64,000 nucleotides of DNA, taken from assembly GCA_028335825.1 (NCBI GenBank), contig JAIOKI010000001.1, forward strand, positions 124,001 to 188,000. Direction: 5' to 3'. Under the pieces are notes generated by a model. The model was given only the letters and a program-made list of their open reading frames with translations. It ran no database searches and was not told the DNA's origin. The translations under genes and the position numbers were made by a program. Position 1 is the first letter of the stretch, and each line of letters begins with the position of its first letter. This document shows positions 11,037-22,700 of this stretch, piece by piece. The DNA is from Nosema muscidifuracis (taxonomy: Eukaryota > Microsporidia > Nosematidae).

Positions 11037-12422
11037 TTAATCAAATATTATAGATGATATTAAATAGACTATTAATAGAATCGTAATTGTAAGTGATCCA
11101 GCAAGATACCATTTAGATTGCACAGTTTTTTTCTTATTCTTAACAGAATAATATCTTAATAAACTAATCAGCATTATTCCTATAACCGTAATAGGTGTAA
11201 TAATTTTCATATCAAAATCTTTGATCTCAGTAGAATTAATTAATTTAAAATCATTGGCATTTTCAAAAGAGTAAACATTATTGACATTAGGAATTTCTTC
11301 AATGCTAAGTAACTTTCTTCCATGATTTTCAAAAGAGGAAGCGTTATTTGCATTAGAAATGTCATCAATGCTAAGTAACTTTCCCTCATGATTCTCAAAA
11401 TCATTAACATTTTCAAAAAAGGAAACATTATTGACATTAGGAATGTCATCAATGCTAAGTAACTTTCTTCCATGATTTTCAAAAGAGGAAGCATTATTGA
11501 CATTAGGAATGCCATCAATGCTAGGTAACTTTACTCCATGACTCTCAAAATCGTTGGCATTTTCAAAAAAGGAAACATTGTTGACATTAGGAATTTCTTC
11601 AATGCTAGGTGTCTTTCTTCCATAATTTTTATAATTACGATTAATTGTCAAATGCCTTTTCCCATCTATTTTCAATTTAATATCTAATATCTGGGTAATT
11701 TTTTTAAATTGATCCATAAAATTTCTGTTCGTACAATAAAAGACTAAATTTTGTTTCATGGCTTTAACCAAACAATTAACGTCGTTCAAACATTCGTCAC
11801 GTAGGTCGTATGCAGAAAATTTTGCTTCATTAAACATAGTAGTATCATGACATAGTTTATAAAGAGCACTAAAAAAATTATATCTGGCTTGATCGAGATT
11901 TTCACCTAAAAGAGCAAATTCTAAACCTCCATTTACAAATCGAAAATTATAATCTTTACATCCTTCAATATATTTATCATCTGAAATAATGTTTTTTAAA
12001 TCAAAATCAATACAATTTATATCAAAATTAAAATCATTAAAAGAATCATTTATGCATTTTGAATCATATTTACACAACTTCTTAGTTGAACGAACCAAGC
12101 ATTTTGATATTATTTTGAGTATATTTTTAAATTTATCGGCATCTCCCAAATTATATCTCGACATTGTTTCGCAATAATAAGCCATCGTATTCAACCAATT
12201 GTTTCTCTAATAAATAAATATTGTCATATTATCAGAATTAGATCTTTTACTTCGTTTTTCTATTTTACTCGAATTATTCTCTAATATATCTTCCGTAAAA
12301 GGAACCTTTATACTATCAGTTGCATATGTTTTCAATTGTTCGATATTTTGATAATGCATTAAATCCTGATTATCATCGAGAATGAAATTATTATCAGTAT
12401 TGTTGACTATTGGCAGATCCAT
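11037..12422 (-). pseudogene. Long member of the Cys-rich membrane family with one in-frame TAG and a C-terminal repeat array
   Basis: Two open stretches, 12207-12422 and 11037-12206, lie in the same frame and are separated by a single TAG; the first ends FIY and the second begins RNNWLNT, which aligns with FNQWMNS of the 281-aa paralogs. With the stop ignored the gene has 462 codons including both stops. The Cys-rich core (CLVRSTKKLC, DINC, YKLCHD, LRDECLNDVNC) is clearly homologous. A unique insert of tandem repeats built on SIDDIPNVNN and ENANDF (about 11265-11640) precedes two hydrophobic segments at the C-terminus. Unlike its paralogs it has both a CCC run 14-16 nt before the ATG and TATAAATA at 22-29 nt. 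It could be a young pseudogene, a read-through gene, or two genes. Confidence 0.65.
11265..11640 (-). repeat. Coding tandem repeats (NVNN/SFFEN units)
   Basis: Alternating units of about 66 and about 90 nt encode SIDDIPNVNN-type and ENANDFE-type peptides, about five iterations. All stay in the reading frame of the host gene. Confidence 0.85.
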
Positions 12423-12459
12423 ATTAAATTTAGAAGGGTATCCTATTTATAATTTATTT

Positions 12460-13734
12460 TTAATTAAAAGAACTAATTAAATTTGATATTATTATAGATA
12501 ATATTGTATACATCGTTTAATTTTCTATTGTATTAGTATATAATTTAAAATATATTAAATTATCTATTTTGTAGTAGAAATAAATTATTTATAATTTTTA
12601 ATTTTGAATAAAAAAATATAACAAAGTGCCATAAAATTAGACAATTTATTATTATTTCCTAGATCTTAAAATTATGATTTAGTTTTTCAAAAAATATATA
12701 AACAAAGTTTTCTTTTATGTAATTAAAAAAAAAATATTTTTTTAAATTAAAAATATTAAATTAAATATTTAAAGAAAAAAATAAAAATGTGTAACATTAT
12801 TTTATGTATGAAAGTACTTATATAAGTTAAACTCTTATATTTTTTGTAAAGACAATTGGTTTTACCTACTTGTTTTAATCATAAAATATTTTTTAATTAA
12901 TTTTACAATACAAAAAACAACATTAAAATTTATCAAATAATTTTTTAATCAAAAAATATTTATTTAGAATTTTCGACTTTATCATTTGTTATTTTTTATC
13001 AATGATTATTTTTATCACTTTAAACTTCTCAATAAATTTATTATATGTTTCAATAAAAGTACTTCTTACACAAAATAATATTTTATATTTTTGTTCTTTT
13101 TGTTTAATTTTTTTCAATTAGATATAATAATTTATTTCCTTTGATTTTGAAACCTTTCAATTTTTCCATTATTCTATGAAATTTTATTTTATTTTTTACA
13201 GTAATCTTTGACATTTCATTAGTCATATCAAAATTTAGAATGATCACTGATCAAAATATGTAAAAATCATAAACAACTTCAATGATGAATTTCAGATTTA
13301 ACTTTGTTCATATTTGATTAAAATAAAAGAACACAGAACATAATTTTATAAAAATGCATTAAGATTAATCAAGTTTGTTCATTTTATGAAATTTCTACTA
13401 CCATTGCATTTATTAATTTCTTCTGTATCTTAAGAATATAAAACAAATGCCAATTTAAACTCAAAAAAATATCAACAAAGTTATGTGTAAATTAAAATAA
13501 ATTTAACAAGAAATGATTACAAAAAAAGCTATGTGTATTTTAATATTTGAAGATATTTTCTTTATTTTATAATTTAACAAACTTCTTTAATGTAACTTTC
13601 AACTAAATTATTAACATATGAATTTTTCTTTCTTTGTCATATAATCTTTCAATCTTCTATTTTTTTTTCAATTGTATTAATATGAGGAATTTTTTTAATT
13701 AATTTTTAACAAATTGATCAAATCTTTAAATCAT
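12460..13734. other. Gene-free AT-rich spacer
   Basis: Very high A+T with poly-T and poly-A runs. No supported feature. Confidence 0.6.
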
Positions 13735-15093
13735 TATTTTGCTAAATACAATTTTTTAATTAATATTATTGAAAAGTTTATCATATATAATATCTAAATT
13801 ATGGTATATTTTTATGTATATCTATTACTTCACAGACCTAAATAAAAATTCTAACACTATATTGCTCAACAAAAATTTGTTTGTCAAAAATGCAAATTTT
13901 TTTAGTTATATTCTACGAACATCAATCAATTCTAGTGTCATCACTCCCAATAATAATCCATTTCTCATTTGAATATAAAGAATAATCTTATATTATTCTT
14001 GCTATTATCCTATCTCTAAGGTGTCATCTTAATGTATGAAATAACCCTTTTTTTCAAAATACATTCTCATAGTTAAATTAATATAGATCAGTAAAAATTG
14101 AAAGAATCTTTTTAAGAAATTCATATCACTTCATTTCAAATACTATGCATATCAATATAGTCTTCTCTATACGATTTTTATCTGATCACTTTGTTAAATC
14201 TTAAATATTGACAATCTCATTTTGATTTTTCAAAAAATAACTGGCATAATTTAGTATTAGACCTTTATAGAGGGTTCATATTTTTTGCGAAAAAAATATT
14301 TATAAATGGTAATTAGCAATTTATAATTAATTCGGAATTTAATCATAAAAATATGTTTCAAATTTTGATAAATTAAAATTTCAACATATCCGTAGAAAAA
14401 AAAATAACAAGATTTTTGGATACTACTTTAGGTGTTCATTAAGTCTTATGTGCATACAAAAATCCAAAAGTTGATTTTAGAGATAGACAATAGAGTACTT
14501 AAGAACAAAGCAAGTATTAAAAAAAGCTTTATTATTCTTTTAAATATTTTAAATTATCAATACTGCTTTTAAAAGTACAATTTATATAAAATATTAAAAT
14601 TAATCCATTTTCTTAATTATTCGATATTATATGATTAATCAATTGTAAAATCAACTTTGAAATTTAATTTATTCAATAATATTAATTGTAAATTTATTTT
14701 ATTCATTATTCAGAATATACAGAATAAAAATTAATTAATTAATTAAAAATGAACTTTTGAATTAAATTGATTAAACGAAATAATAAATTGTCTAATTATA
14801 AATTCTAACCTGAAATTTATTTTATTTAATCAATCACATAATATATTTAATGATAATTATTTAATTAATTGTAAATATAACCTGAAAATCATTTTTTTTA
14901 TTATTAATATATATCTAATAAAAAATAATTAATTGTAAAGTCAGACCTGAAATTTAATTTAATTAAAATAACTTTAATTAACCGAAATATTAAAAACTTG
15001 AGTTGGATTTATTTGATCAATATGATAAAAAAATAGCATGACAATTTACTTTATTAAATAAATTTGATTTTTAATTTATTTTGTAAAAAAAAG

Positions 15094-15101
15094 TATAAAA
15101 G
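15094..15101 (+). promoter_or_regulatory. TATA-like box of the family gene at 15121
   Basis: TATAAAAG lies 20-27 nt before the ATG at 15121. It also argues against the upstream in-frame ATG at 15064, which would precede the box. Confidence 0.5.
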
Positions 15102-15120
15102 CGTCTATTTTTACAATATT

Positions 15121-15969
15121 ATGGACGAAGATACTATTTTAAGAGAACAACCTACAAAACTAAATATTAAAGAATTCAATCAATGGATAACTTCTAATCT
15201 TATTATACTTGATGATATTTGTAAGGTTATAAAAAACGAATCAGAAAACAATAATAAAACAATTGAAGAATATACCGATAATTATGCAAAATGCTTAGTT
15301 CAATTTACAAGACAGATGTGTTTTTGTGATCAAGGTTGTGTCGAAAAATATTTTCAACATGTAAAATTCGACACTGATTGTCATCAATACGATTTAAAAA
15401 TTATAATAAAATATGAAAATCATTCACCATGCGACAAGTTTGATATTAAAGTTTTAGATGGTACTATGCATAGGATTTAAGATAAATATCTTCCTAAAAT
15501 TAGTAGCGAAAATATTCCTATTTCATTGTATAATTTATGTTTTGATGACCAAGATTATTTGAAAGAACTTCAGTGTGCGGTTTATGAATTGAAAGAAGAA
15601 TGTGGAAATGATAAAAAATGTTTAAGAATGGCAACGAGAAAAATAATTTTACCTAGTGATTGTCCCAATATTGATTTTAAAAATCAGATCAGAGAAATTG
15701 AAGATATGATAGGATTTCGAGATATGAATACCACTTTTGAGGATTTACAAATTTACATGATGAAACCATATAATTGCGAAATAGAACATTTAGATGAATT
15801 GAATCCTAAATTTCTAGTTCAGGAGTCTAATAATACTGAAGTATCATCTATTGCTACGTTTTCTGTCTCTGTTTTGTTTCTTTCTCTCTTAGGATTTATG
15901 GCTTATAAACTTTTTAAGAAGGAACCTAAGACTAATAATATCAATTATGAGACTAATACTGAAGTTTAA
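15121..15969 (+). pseudogene. Cys-rich membrane family member with one in-frame TAA
   Basis: A 281-residue-class paralog interrupted by TAA at 15478-15480 (HRI, stop, DKYLPKI), where the copy at 8294-9139 has a lysine codon. Reading continues in the same frame to the usual C-terminus (LFLSLLGFMAYKLFKK). The start at 15121 (MDED) is chosen by homology. The protein is a mosaic: the N-terminus is like 2733-3578, the middle (15249-15680) appears identical to 17070-17500, and the C-terminus is like 8294-9139. The rest of the frame is undamaged, so the stop is recent, repaired by conversion, or read through. Confidence 0.75.
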
Positions 15970-16026
15970 TTAAAAAATTAGTTTAATATTTGAATAATAA
16001 AAATATCTTTGAAAAAATAGATATTT

Positions 16027-16140
16027 TTGGGATCAAGTAACTTGGTGACGTCATGACTTAATTTATCACCATTGTTACATAAAGAGTGACCCCTAAAATA
16101 AAGTATGTTTTTTAGCAATAATTTTTTCTACAACAATTAT
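16027..16140 (+). repeat. Direct repeat copy 2 (partner 2401-2515), promoter-like
   Basis: Nearly identical to 2401-2515. It carries CAAGTAACTTG (interrupted palindrome), a perfect TGACGTCA palindrome (16046-16053), and CCCC (16090-16093) 11 nt before an ATG at 16105 whose frame stops after about a dozen codons. It looks like a duplicated 5' end of a lost gene. Confidence 0.75.
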
Positions 16141-16890
16141 TGATGCAAAACTTCTTAAGTATCAAATTTAAGCAATGAGATGTAGATTCATAGAAAATTG
16201 CATTTGGTACAACTTTTAATGATTAATAAATTTTTTAATATTATATTTATATTCATTTATGTAATGATTTAATACCACATGGATAAATATTAAAGAATTA
16301 TATAACAATTTATTATTTTTTCAAAAAGTGAAGTGAAGAAAAAAAGAAATTGTTATAGTAGAGTAGAAATTATAGAATTCAATAGCTAAGGACAGTGAAA
16401 ACTGAGAAGAAGGATAAATATGATCTATATTCAAATGTCACGGTATCTTATATAAGTACAAGCTGATAACTATCTCATATGTGGTTACATAAGCTGATCA
16501 ATAACAAATTTTTATTAAAGCCATAGAACTGAGCTAAATGTTAGGTAGATTGATACATGTAAACATCAGGATATAAAATAAGGAGAAGTGAAAAGTAGAT
16601 AAAAAGAAATAAACTAAAAGAAGTGGAATAGATTAAAGAGCTAAAAACTTAAACCTAATATTCAATGTAGTTTATGTAGTATGGTAACACATTAAATATA
16701 AATATACTCATCAACTGTATTTTATATGTATATTTTTTTCAAAGATGTTTTTATTTTACACATATTAAACTAATTTTTTAATTAAACTTCAGTATCGATT
16801 TCATTCCTAATAGTGTTAATCTTAGGTTTCTTCTTAAAAAGTTTATAAGCCATAAATCCTAAGAGAGATAAAAACAGAACAGAGACTGAA
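16135..16890 (-). repeat. Inverted repeat arm A2 (partner 1-755)
   Basis: Reverse complement of 1-755, spanning the 3' end of the gene at 16782-17630 and about 640 bp beyond it. Confidence 0.85.
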
Positions 16891-17630
16891 AAAGTAGTAA
16901 TAGATGATACTTCAGTATTATTAGACTCTTGAACTAGAAATTTAGGATTATAATCGTTTATATTTTCAAAATAATTGGTAGACGGTTCAACCATGTATAA
17001 TTGTAGATCTTCAAAAGTAGTATTCATATCTCGAAGTCCTATCATATCTTCAATTTCGCTGATCTGATTTGTAAAATCAATATTGGGACAATCACTAGGT
17101 AAAATTATTTTTCTCGTTGCCATTCTTAAACATTTTTTATCATTTCCACATTCTTCTTTCAATTCATAAACCGCACACTGAAGTTCTTTCAAATAATCTT
17201 GGTCATCAAAACATAAATTATACAATGAAATAGGAATATTTTCGCTACTAATTTTAGGAAGATATTTATCTTAAATCCTATGCATAGTACCATCTAAAAC
17301 TTTAATATCAAACTTGTCGCATGGTGAATGATTTTCATATTTTATTATAATTTTTAAATCGTATTGATGACAATCAGTGTCGAATTTTACATGTTGAAAA
17401 TATTTTTCGACACAACCTTGATCACAAAAACACATCTGTCTTGTAAATTGAACTAAGCATTTTGCATAATTATCGGTATATTCTTCAATTGTTTTATTAT
17501 TGTCTGCTGATTTTTTTTTAATATTTTTACACATTGTGTTGTGTTTTTTGATACTTCTTCTCATCCAATAATTAAATTCTGCAACATTATCTTCTCTTGG
17601 TTGTTCTCTAATAACTATACCTTCATCCAT
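16782..17630 (-). pseudogene. Cys-rich membrane family member with one in-frame TAA
   Basis: Paralog of 15121-15969, in opposite orientation 812 bp away. TAA occurs at 17271-17273, at exactly the same codon as in that copy. The frame is otherwise open through the Cys-rich region and the C-terminal hydrophobic segment (SVLFLSLLGFMAYKLF). The N-terminal 40 residues (MDEGIVIREQPRED) differ from the partner while about 430 nt around the stop appear identical. No CCC signal; AATAAAAG lies 22-29 nt before the ATG (17652-17659, minus). Confidence 0.75.
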
Positions 17631-17659
17631 TAAAGATAAAAAATTAAACTTCTTTTATT

Positions 17660-18573
17660 CTTTTTTTTTAAAAATTTAATTTATTAAAATATTAATTAAA
17701 AAAAAGTTGTTGAAATATATAAATTATTTACAAAATTAAAATCTATTTTTAATAAATTTTATGTAAATGAAAACAATATTCTTTTAATATATAAAATAAT
17801 ACTTTTTTTAATATATTTTATAAAAAAATTTAAAGATTTTATTTGAGACTTAATGAAATCTTAATTAATTTTAAAAACTTTTTTAGGAAAAACATAATTA
17901 ATAAATTATTTTATAAATTTCAATTATAAGAATTTATTGTAAATATTTTAATTTAAATTACGTTATTTAATTAATTTTTGAGTTTTTCAAAAAATCGTAA
18001 AATGAATTTAAAAATTCACAAAAGAATATTTTTAATTAAAATAAATATTGATTTGCAATGTAAAATAATTAATTATACACATATAGCTTTTACTTTGTTC
18101 AGTATGTATATATACAAAATTATAAATATTTATTAATAGATAAGAATATATTTACTTTTAGTTCAAGATTTAACAAAATTAATATCATTATTCTGTTTAA
18201 ATAGATTATAAGTAACACAAAAGAAATTTAATTATTAAAACTAATATCTTATTAGAGTATTTATTAAATCTCTCATAGATAAATAAATGTTAATGAAAGA
18301 TTTTTAATGATGAAAATAAGTCTTAAATTTTCTAACATAACCTACGTAATAAAATATATTAATAGACTTTTTTGTCTTAAGAATTAAAATAATAAGTTTA
18401 AAACTTTTATAATTATAAATATTTTCTCTTTTTAAAATTAATAATTTATTTTTAATTTTAGATTAGACAATCTTTACAATATAAAATAAATTAAAAATAT
18501 TTTCTTTAAATTTATAGATAATTAAATTTTTTTAATTTAATTAATTTTAAAAATATTGTAACAACTTTTTATT
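17660..18573. other. Gene-free AT-rich spacer
   Basis: No supported feature; sequence is mostly A and T runs. Confidence 0.6.
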
Positions 18574-19281
18574 TTATAATGTTTTGTTTAGATATACTAT
18601 ATAAGAATTATCTATTTTGGATTTCAAATCAAAAGTACCTCCATTCATCAATTTTATAAGTTTTTCATTACTTCCTTCTTCTGATATATACATGTCACCA
18701 AAAGTATTAGAAAGACTAAAAATTGATTCAATAGAATTAAACCTGATAACTAACTCTGTATTATATCTACACCCATACGATATATTAAGATTCTTTTTTG
18801 AACAGAATAATAAATCATCTTTATAAAAAATATCTATAGAAAAGTCACTTTCAATAAATAAAGTTGATAGAGAATCAAAATCTGAATATTTTATATAAAT
18901 TTCTGTATCTTCAGTAGATCCAATTATAAACTTAATGTCCTTAAACTTGTATTTATACATTGGTGAGAGATTCGTACAAAGGATAGTACCAAATATATCA
19001 CAAACACCATTTTTATCCTGGATTCGTATCAAAGTATTTCCTAATCCATCGTATTCGTATGTTATTTGAGAATCTTTAGTTTCTGTATAGACAATCTCTA
19101 TATTGCCATAATTTACAGGACTTTCTTCTCTACTTCTATCCAATAATTCTTCCTTTACATTGTCTCTATCAATATTTAAACTTGAGTAATTATAACAAAA
19201 TATATGAAATTCCCTTGGTTTAAATTCATCAGTAGATTTAACTAGTAATACCAAACAAAATATGTTAATTAAATATTTCAT
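18574..19281 (-). CDS. Predicted secreted protein, unknown
   Basis: A 235-residue protein beginning with a typical signal peptide (MKYLINIFCLVLLVKS). The rest is acidic with several predicted beta-like stretches and no transmembrane segment or ER-retention end. CCCC (minus strand, 19286-19289) lies 4 nt before the ATG, which supports the start. Cysteines (for example CNYSS, GVCDIFGTILC, LFCSKK, YGCRY) could form disulfides. I do not recognise the family; a secreted or spore-surface role is inference from the signal peptide. Confidence 0.8.
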   Translation of the reverse strand: MKYLINIFCLVLLVKSTDEFKPREFHIFCYNYSSLNIDRDNVKEELLDRSREESPVNYGNIEIVYTETKDSQITYEYDGLGNTLIRIQDKNGVCDIFGTILCTNLSPMYKYKFKDIKFIIGSTEDTEIYIKYSDFDSLSTLFIESDFSIDIFYKDDLLFCSKKNLNISYGCRYNTELVIRFNSIESIFSLSNTFGDMYISEEGSNEKLIKLMNGGTFDLKSKIDNSYIVYLNKTL

Positions 19282-19499
19282 TAATGGGGTATAAACTTGA
19301 TTTTCTTATTTAAAATCGAATGTCAAAATTCATTTAAATTAAAAAAACAAACAAATAATTTATTTATTTTAATTAATTATTATTTTCATATAAACAGATC
19401 TTAATAATATGATAATATTTTATATATTAAAGCTTATCAGATATTTGTGATTACGTCATAAAAAAATAATTTAGTGGAATGTCGTCATTAATTGCATTT

Positions 19500-19640
19500 A
19501 AATTTATAAAAATCTTTTTATTAATCTAATGGTTTGTTATTTCTATTAAAAATATATTTAATATTTATATGGTTTGTTATTTCCATTAGAAATATCTCTT
19601 TACTAATATAATGATTTGTTATTTCTATTAAAAAAATCTT
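19500..19640. repeat. Short tandem repeat (ATGGTTTGTTATTTCTATTA)
   Basis: Three imperfect copies of a unit of about 45-50 bp based on TAATGGTTTGTTATTTCTAT, in the spacer between the convergent ends of features at 19281 and 19723. Confidence 0.6.
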
Positions 19641-19722
19641 TAAAATTTTAATTAAAAAAATATTTTAAGGATTTTAAAGTTATTCATAAATCCCACCAGA
19701 TAAAATATAATAAAAAATAGAT

Positions 19723-22700
19723 TTATTTACTCTTATGAACATTCATATCAGTTAAATCAAAATCTTCTTCATTTTCCTCTTTTAGCATCTTCAAAACTTC
19801 ATCATTATCCTCTTCACTTTTTTCATGATTTATATCATAATCTAATACTTTACTTTTTAAATCTTTCTTATTATTTTCCTCATGATTTATATCATAATCT
19901 AATACTTTACTTTTCAAATCTTTTAGATCTTCAATATCTGTCTTATTTCCTGCAATATTAGATTCACTATCTCTAATAGAAGAAACCCCATTTGTTATTT
20001 TATTAATCATCTCATTCACAAATCCTGGTTTTAAACTTGATTCATTTATAACTGACTCTTTATTAAAATCAGATACAGTTTTTTCTTCATATTGATTTAT
20101 TAAAGATTTACTTTCAAATGCTGTCTTGTATTCATCTTTTATTCTATTTTTACTTAAATCACTCTTTTCTTTACTTTTATTTTCTACCTGTTTCATACTA
20201 TTTAATGCATCAAAGAAATCATCATCTTCTTCATTTGATAATTCTTTAATAAAATCATTTTTAGTACTATAAATTTCAGAAGTATCTTTTTCATTTTTAT
20301 TATCAACTTCTGATAGATCAATTATAACAGAATTCTTCATTACATCATTATTTAATTCTGATTTTATATCTTCATCATTTAATTCTGATTTTATAGCTTC
20401 ATTATTTTCATTTATTCTGGAAGATTTATTACCTTCTTCATAAATACTTTCACTTTTTTTATTAAAACTATCTTCATTGGGAATAACATCAGACATTTTT
20501 AAAGAATCATCTTTAATATAAGTATTCTCATATAAGATATCAGAATTAATCTTATATTTTTCATCTTCTTTATCATTGATTAATAAATCAGTTTTATTTT
20601 GTTTTGTACTTATTGAAGAATATTTTGTATCTTCTTTATTGATTGAATAATCATTTTTATTAGAAAGATTTAAATCACTTTTGTTTGATAATTCATATTC
20701 TGTAGAAGAATTATATTTCTTGTTATTGATCGTATTATTAAATTCATTATCTGAAAGACTTGATTTAATATCATTTAAAGATTCTTCATTAGATATATTT
20801 TTTTCATTTATAGATTCTTCATTCTTATAAGATTCCTCGTTAAATATATTTTTTTCATTTAAAGATTCTTCATTAGATATATCTTTTTTATTTAAAGATT
20901 CTTCATTCTTATAAGATTCCTCGTTAAATATATTTTTTTCATTTACAGATTTTTCATTAGATATATCTTTTTCATTTACAGATTCTTCATTCTTATAAGA
21001 TTCCTTGTTAAACATATCTTTTTCATTTAAAGATTCCTCATTAGATATATCTTTTTGATAAATTGACTTTTCATTTACAGATTCTTCATTTAATGCAATT
21101 TCACTATTATTATATTTTGATTCTGATATAGGTCTGTTTTCCCCATTTTTGTAAACTTGAGAAATATTGTCAGATATATCACTATTTACATTATCTAAAT
21201 TATTTGTATTCTTATCATAAACATTTTTAGAATTATGTGATACATCCTCATTACTGATTTCTTTATCCGTGTGATACAATTTATCATAATCTTCTAAGAT
21301 AGAACTATTTTCTTTCTTATCACTTGATAAATCTTTTTTTAAACTTACATCATCATTTAATGATGATTCTAATAATTTATCAGGTATAAAATCACTAATA
21401 TTTTTACTTTCTGGAAATTGATTATTAGATAATTCAGAAATATTTTTATCATTGAGTGAAGTTGATCTATTCATATTAAATACGTCATCTTGAAGTGTCT
21501 TATTGGTATCAGATTTATCACTTAAAATAGATGAAACATCTTCTTGTTTAGATTTAGAATTATTAACACTCTCTTTACTCATCACATTTGATTCATTTTT
21601 ATTAAATGTAGATTTTTCATTCTTATTAAATTTTTTTGATGATTCTTGGTTTATTTTTGAATGATTCATCTCAGTTGAGAAATTTGATCTGTAATCTTTA
21701 TTATCAATTTCTTGATCTTTACTTAAGGATTTTTGATTCTTATTACTAATATCTGACTTATTATTATTATCTAAATTTTCATTATCAATTTCTTGATCCT
21801 TATTTTTAATATCCGAATCTTTATTATCAATTTCATGATCTTTACTTAAAGATTTTTGATCCTTATTATTAACATCTAAATTTACATTATCAATATCTGA
21901 CTTATTATCAATTTTTTGATCTTTATTATTATTATCTAAATTTTCATTATCAATATCTGACTTATCATCAACTTTTTGATCTTTATTATCAATATCTGAA
22001 TCCTTAGTTTTAATATCTGACTTATTATCAATTTCTTGATCTTCACTTGAAGATTTTTGATCCTTGTTTCCCGAAACACTCAATTCCATGTCTTCATTTT
22101 CTTTCTTAAAGTCACTGTGTTTAATATTTAGATTAGTTGAATTAATATATCCACCTTCCGAATTATTATTAGACAAAGAAGATTTATCAGAATAATTCAA
22201 ATTTCCTATTGTACTTTTTCTTTCTTCTAAATCTGATAAAGATTCTTTATCTTTTATCGAAATATCTGAATCTTCTTCTTTATGAAAACTTGTTTTATTA
22301 TCTTTTTTAATATTAGATAAGGAATTTTCAAATACATCCTCATCAAATGATTTATTAATAGAATTTTTCTTTTGATCATTTTCATCATAATTTTTAGATT
22401 CATTAAGAATATTCATTAAACTTTTCTCCTTCTCAGAATTTTTGATTATGGATTTTGAATCTTCTTCTTTTTTTATATCATCATTTATCGTTGAACTTTT
22501 TACTTGAGAATCTTCATTAAATAAACTTTTTTCCATGCTTTTAGTTTTATTATCAATACTGGTTTCTTGACCTTCCTCATTTTCTATATTAAAATTTTCT
22601 GTTATAGAATCATTATTAATATTACTTTCAAAAAATTTATTTTGAAATTCTGATTCTTCAACTTTGGTATTTTGTTTTTCATCAATTAGAGATTGATTAT

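Larger units (their letters stand above)
13735..16020. repeat. Inverted repeat arm B2 (partner about 2670-4925)
   Basis: Reverse complement of arm B1, containing the family gene at 15121-15969 with its 5' flank. A 67-codon open frame inside it (13769-13972) is present only because the repeat is; it has no start signal. Confidence 0.85.

Noticed and set aside
13769-13972. 67-codon plus-strand open frame
   Set aside because: Inside inverted repeat arm B2; its inverted copy at arm B1 does not suggest coding constraint. A distant coding relic on the opposite strand cannot be excluded.
15064-15120. Upstream ATG extension of the family gene at 15121
   Set aside because: Paralogs all start at the MDE/MNE position, and the TATA-like box lies between the two ATGs.
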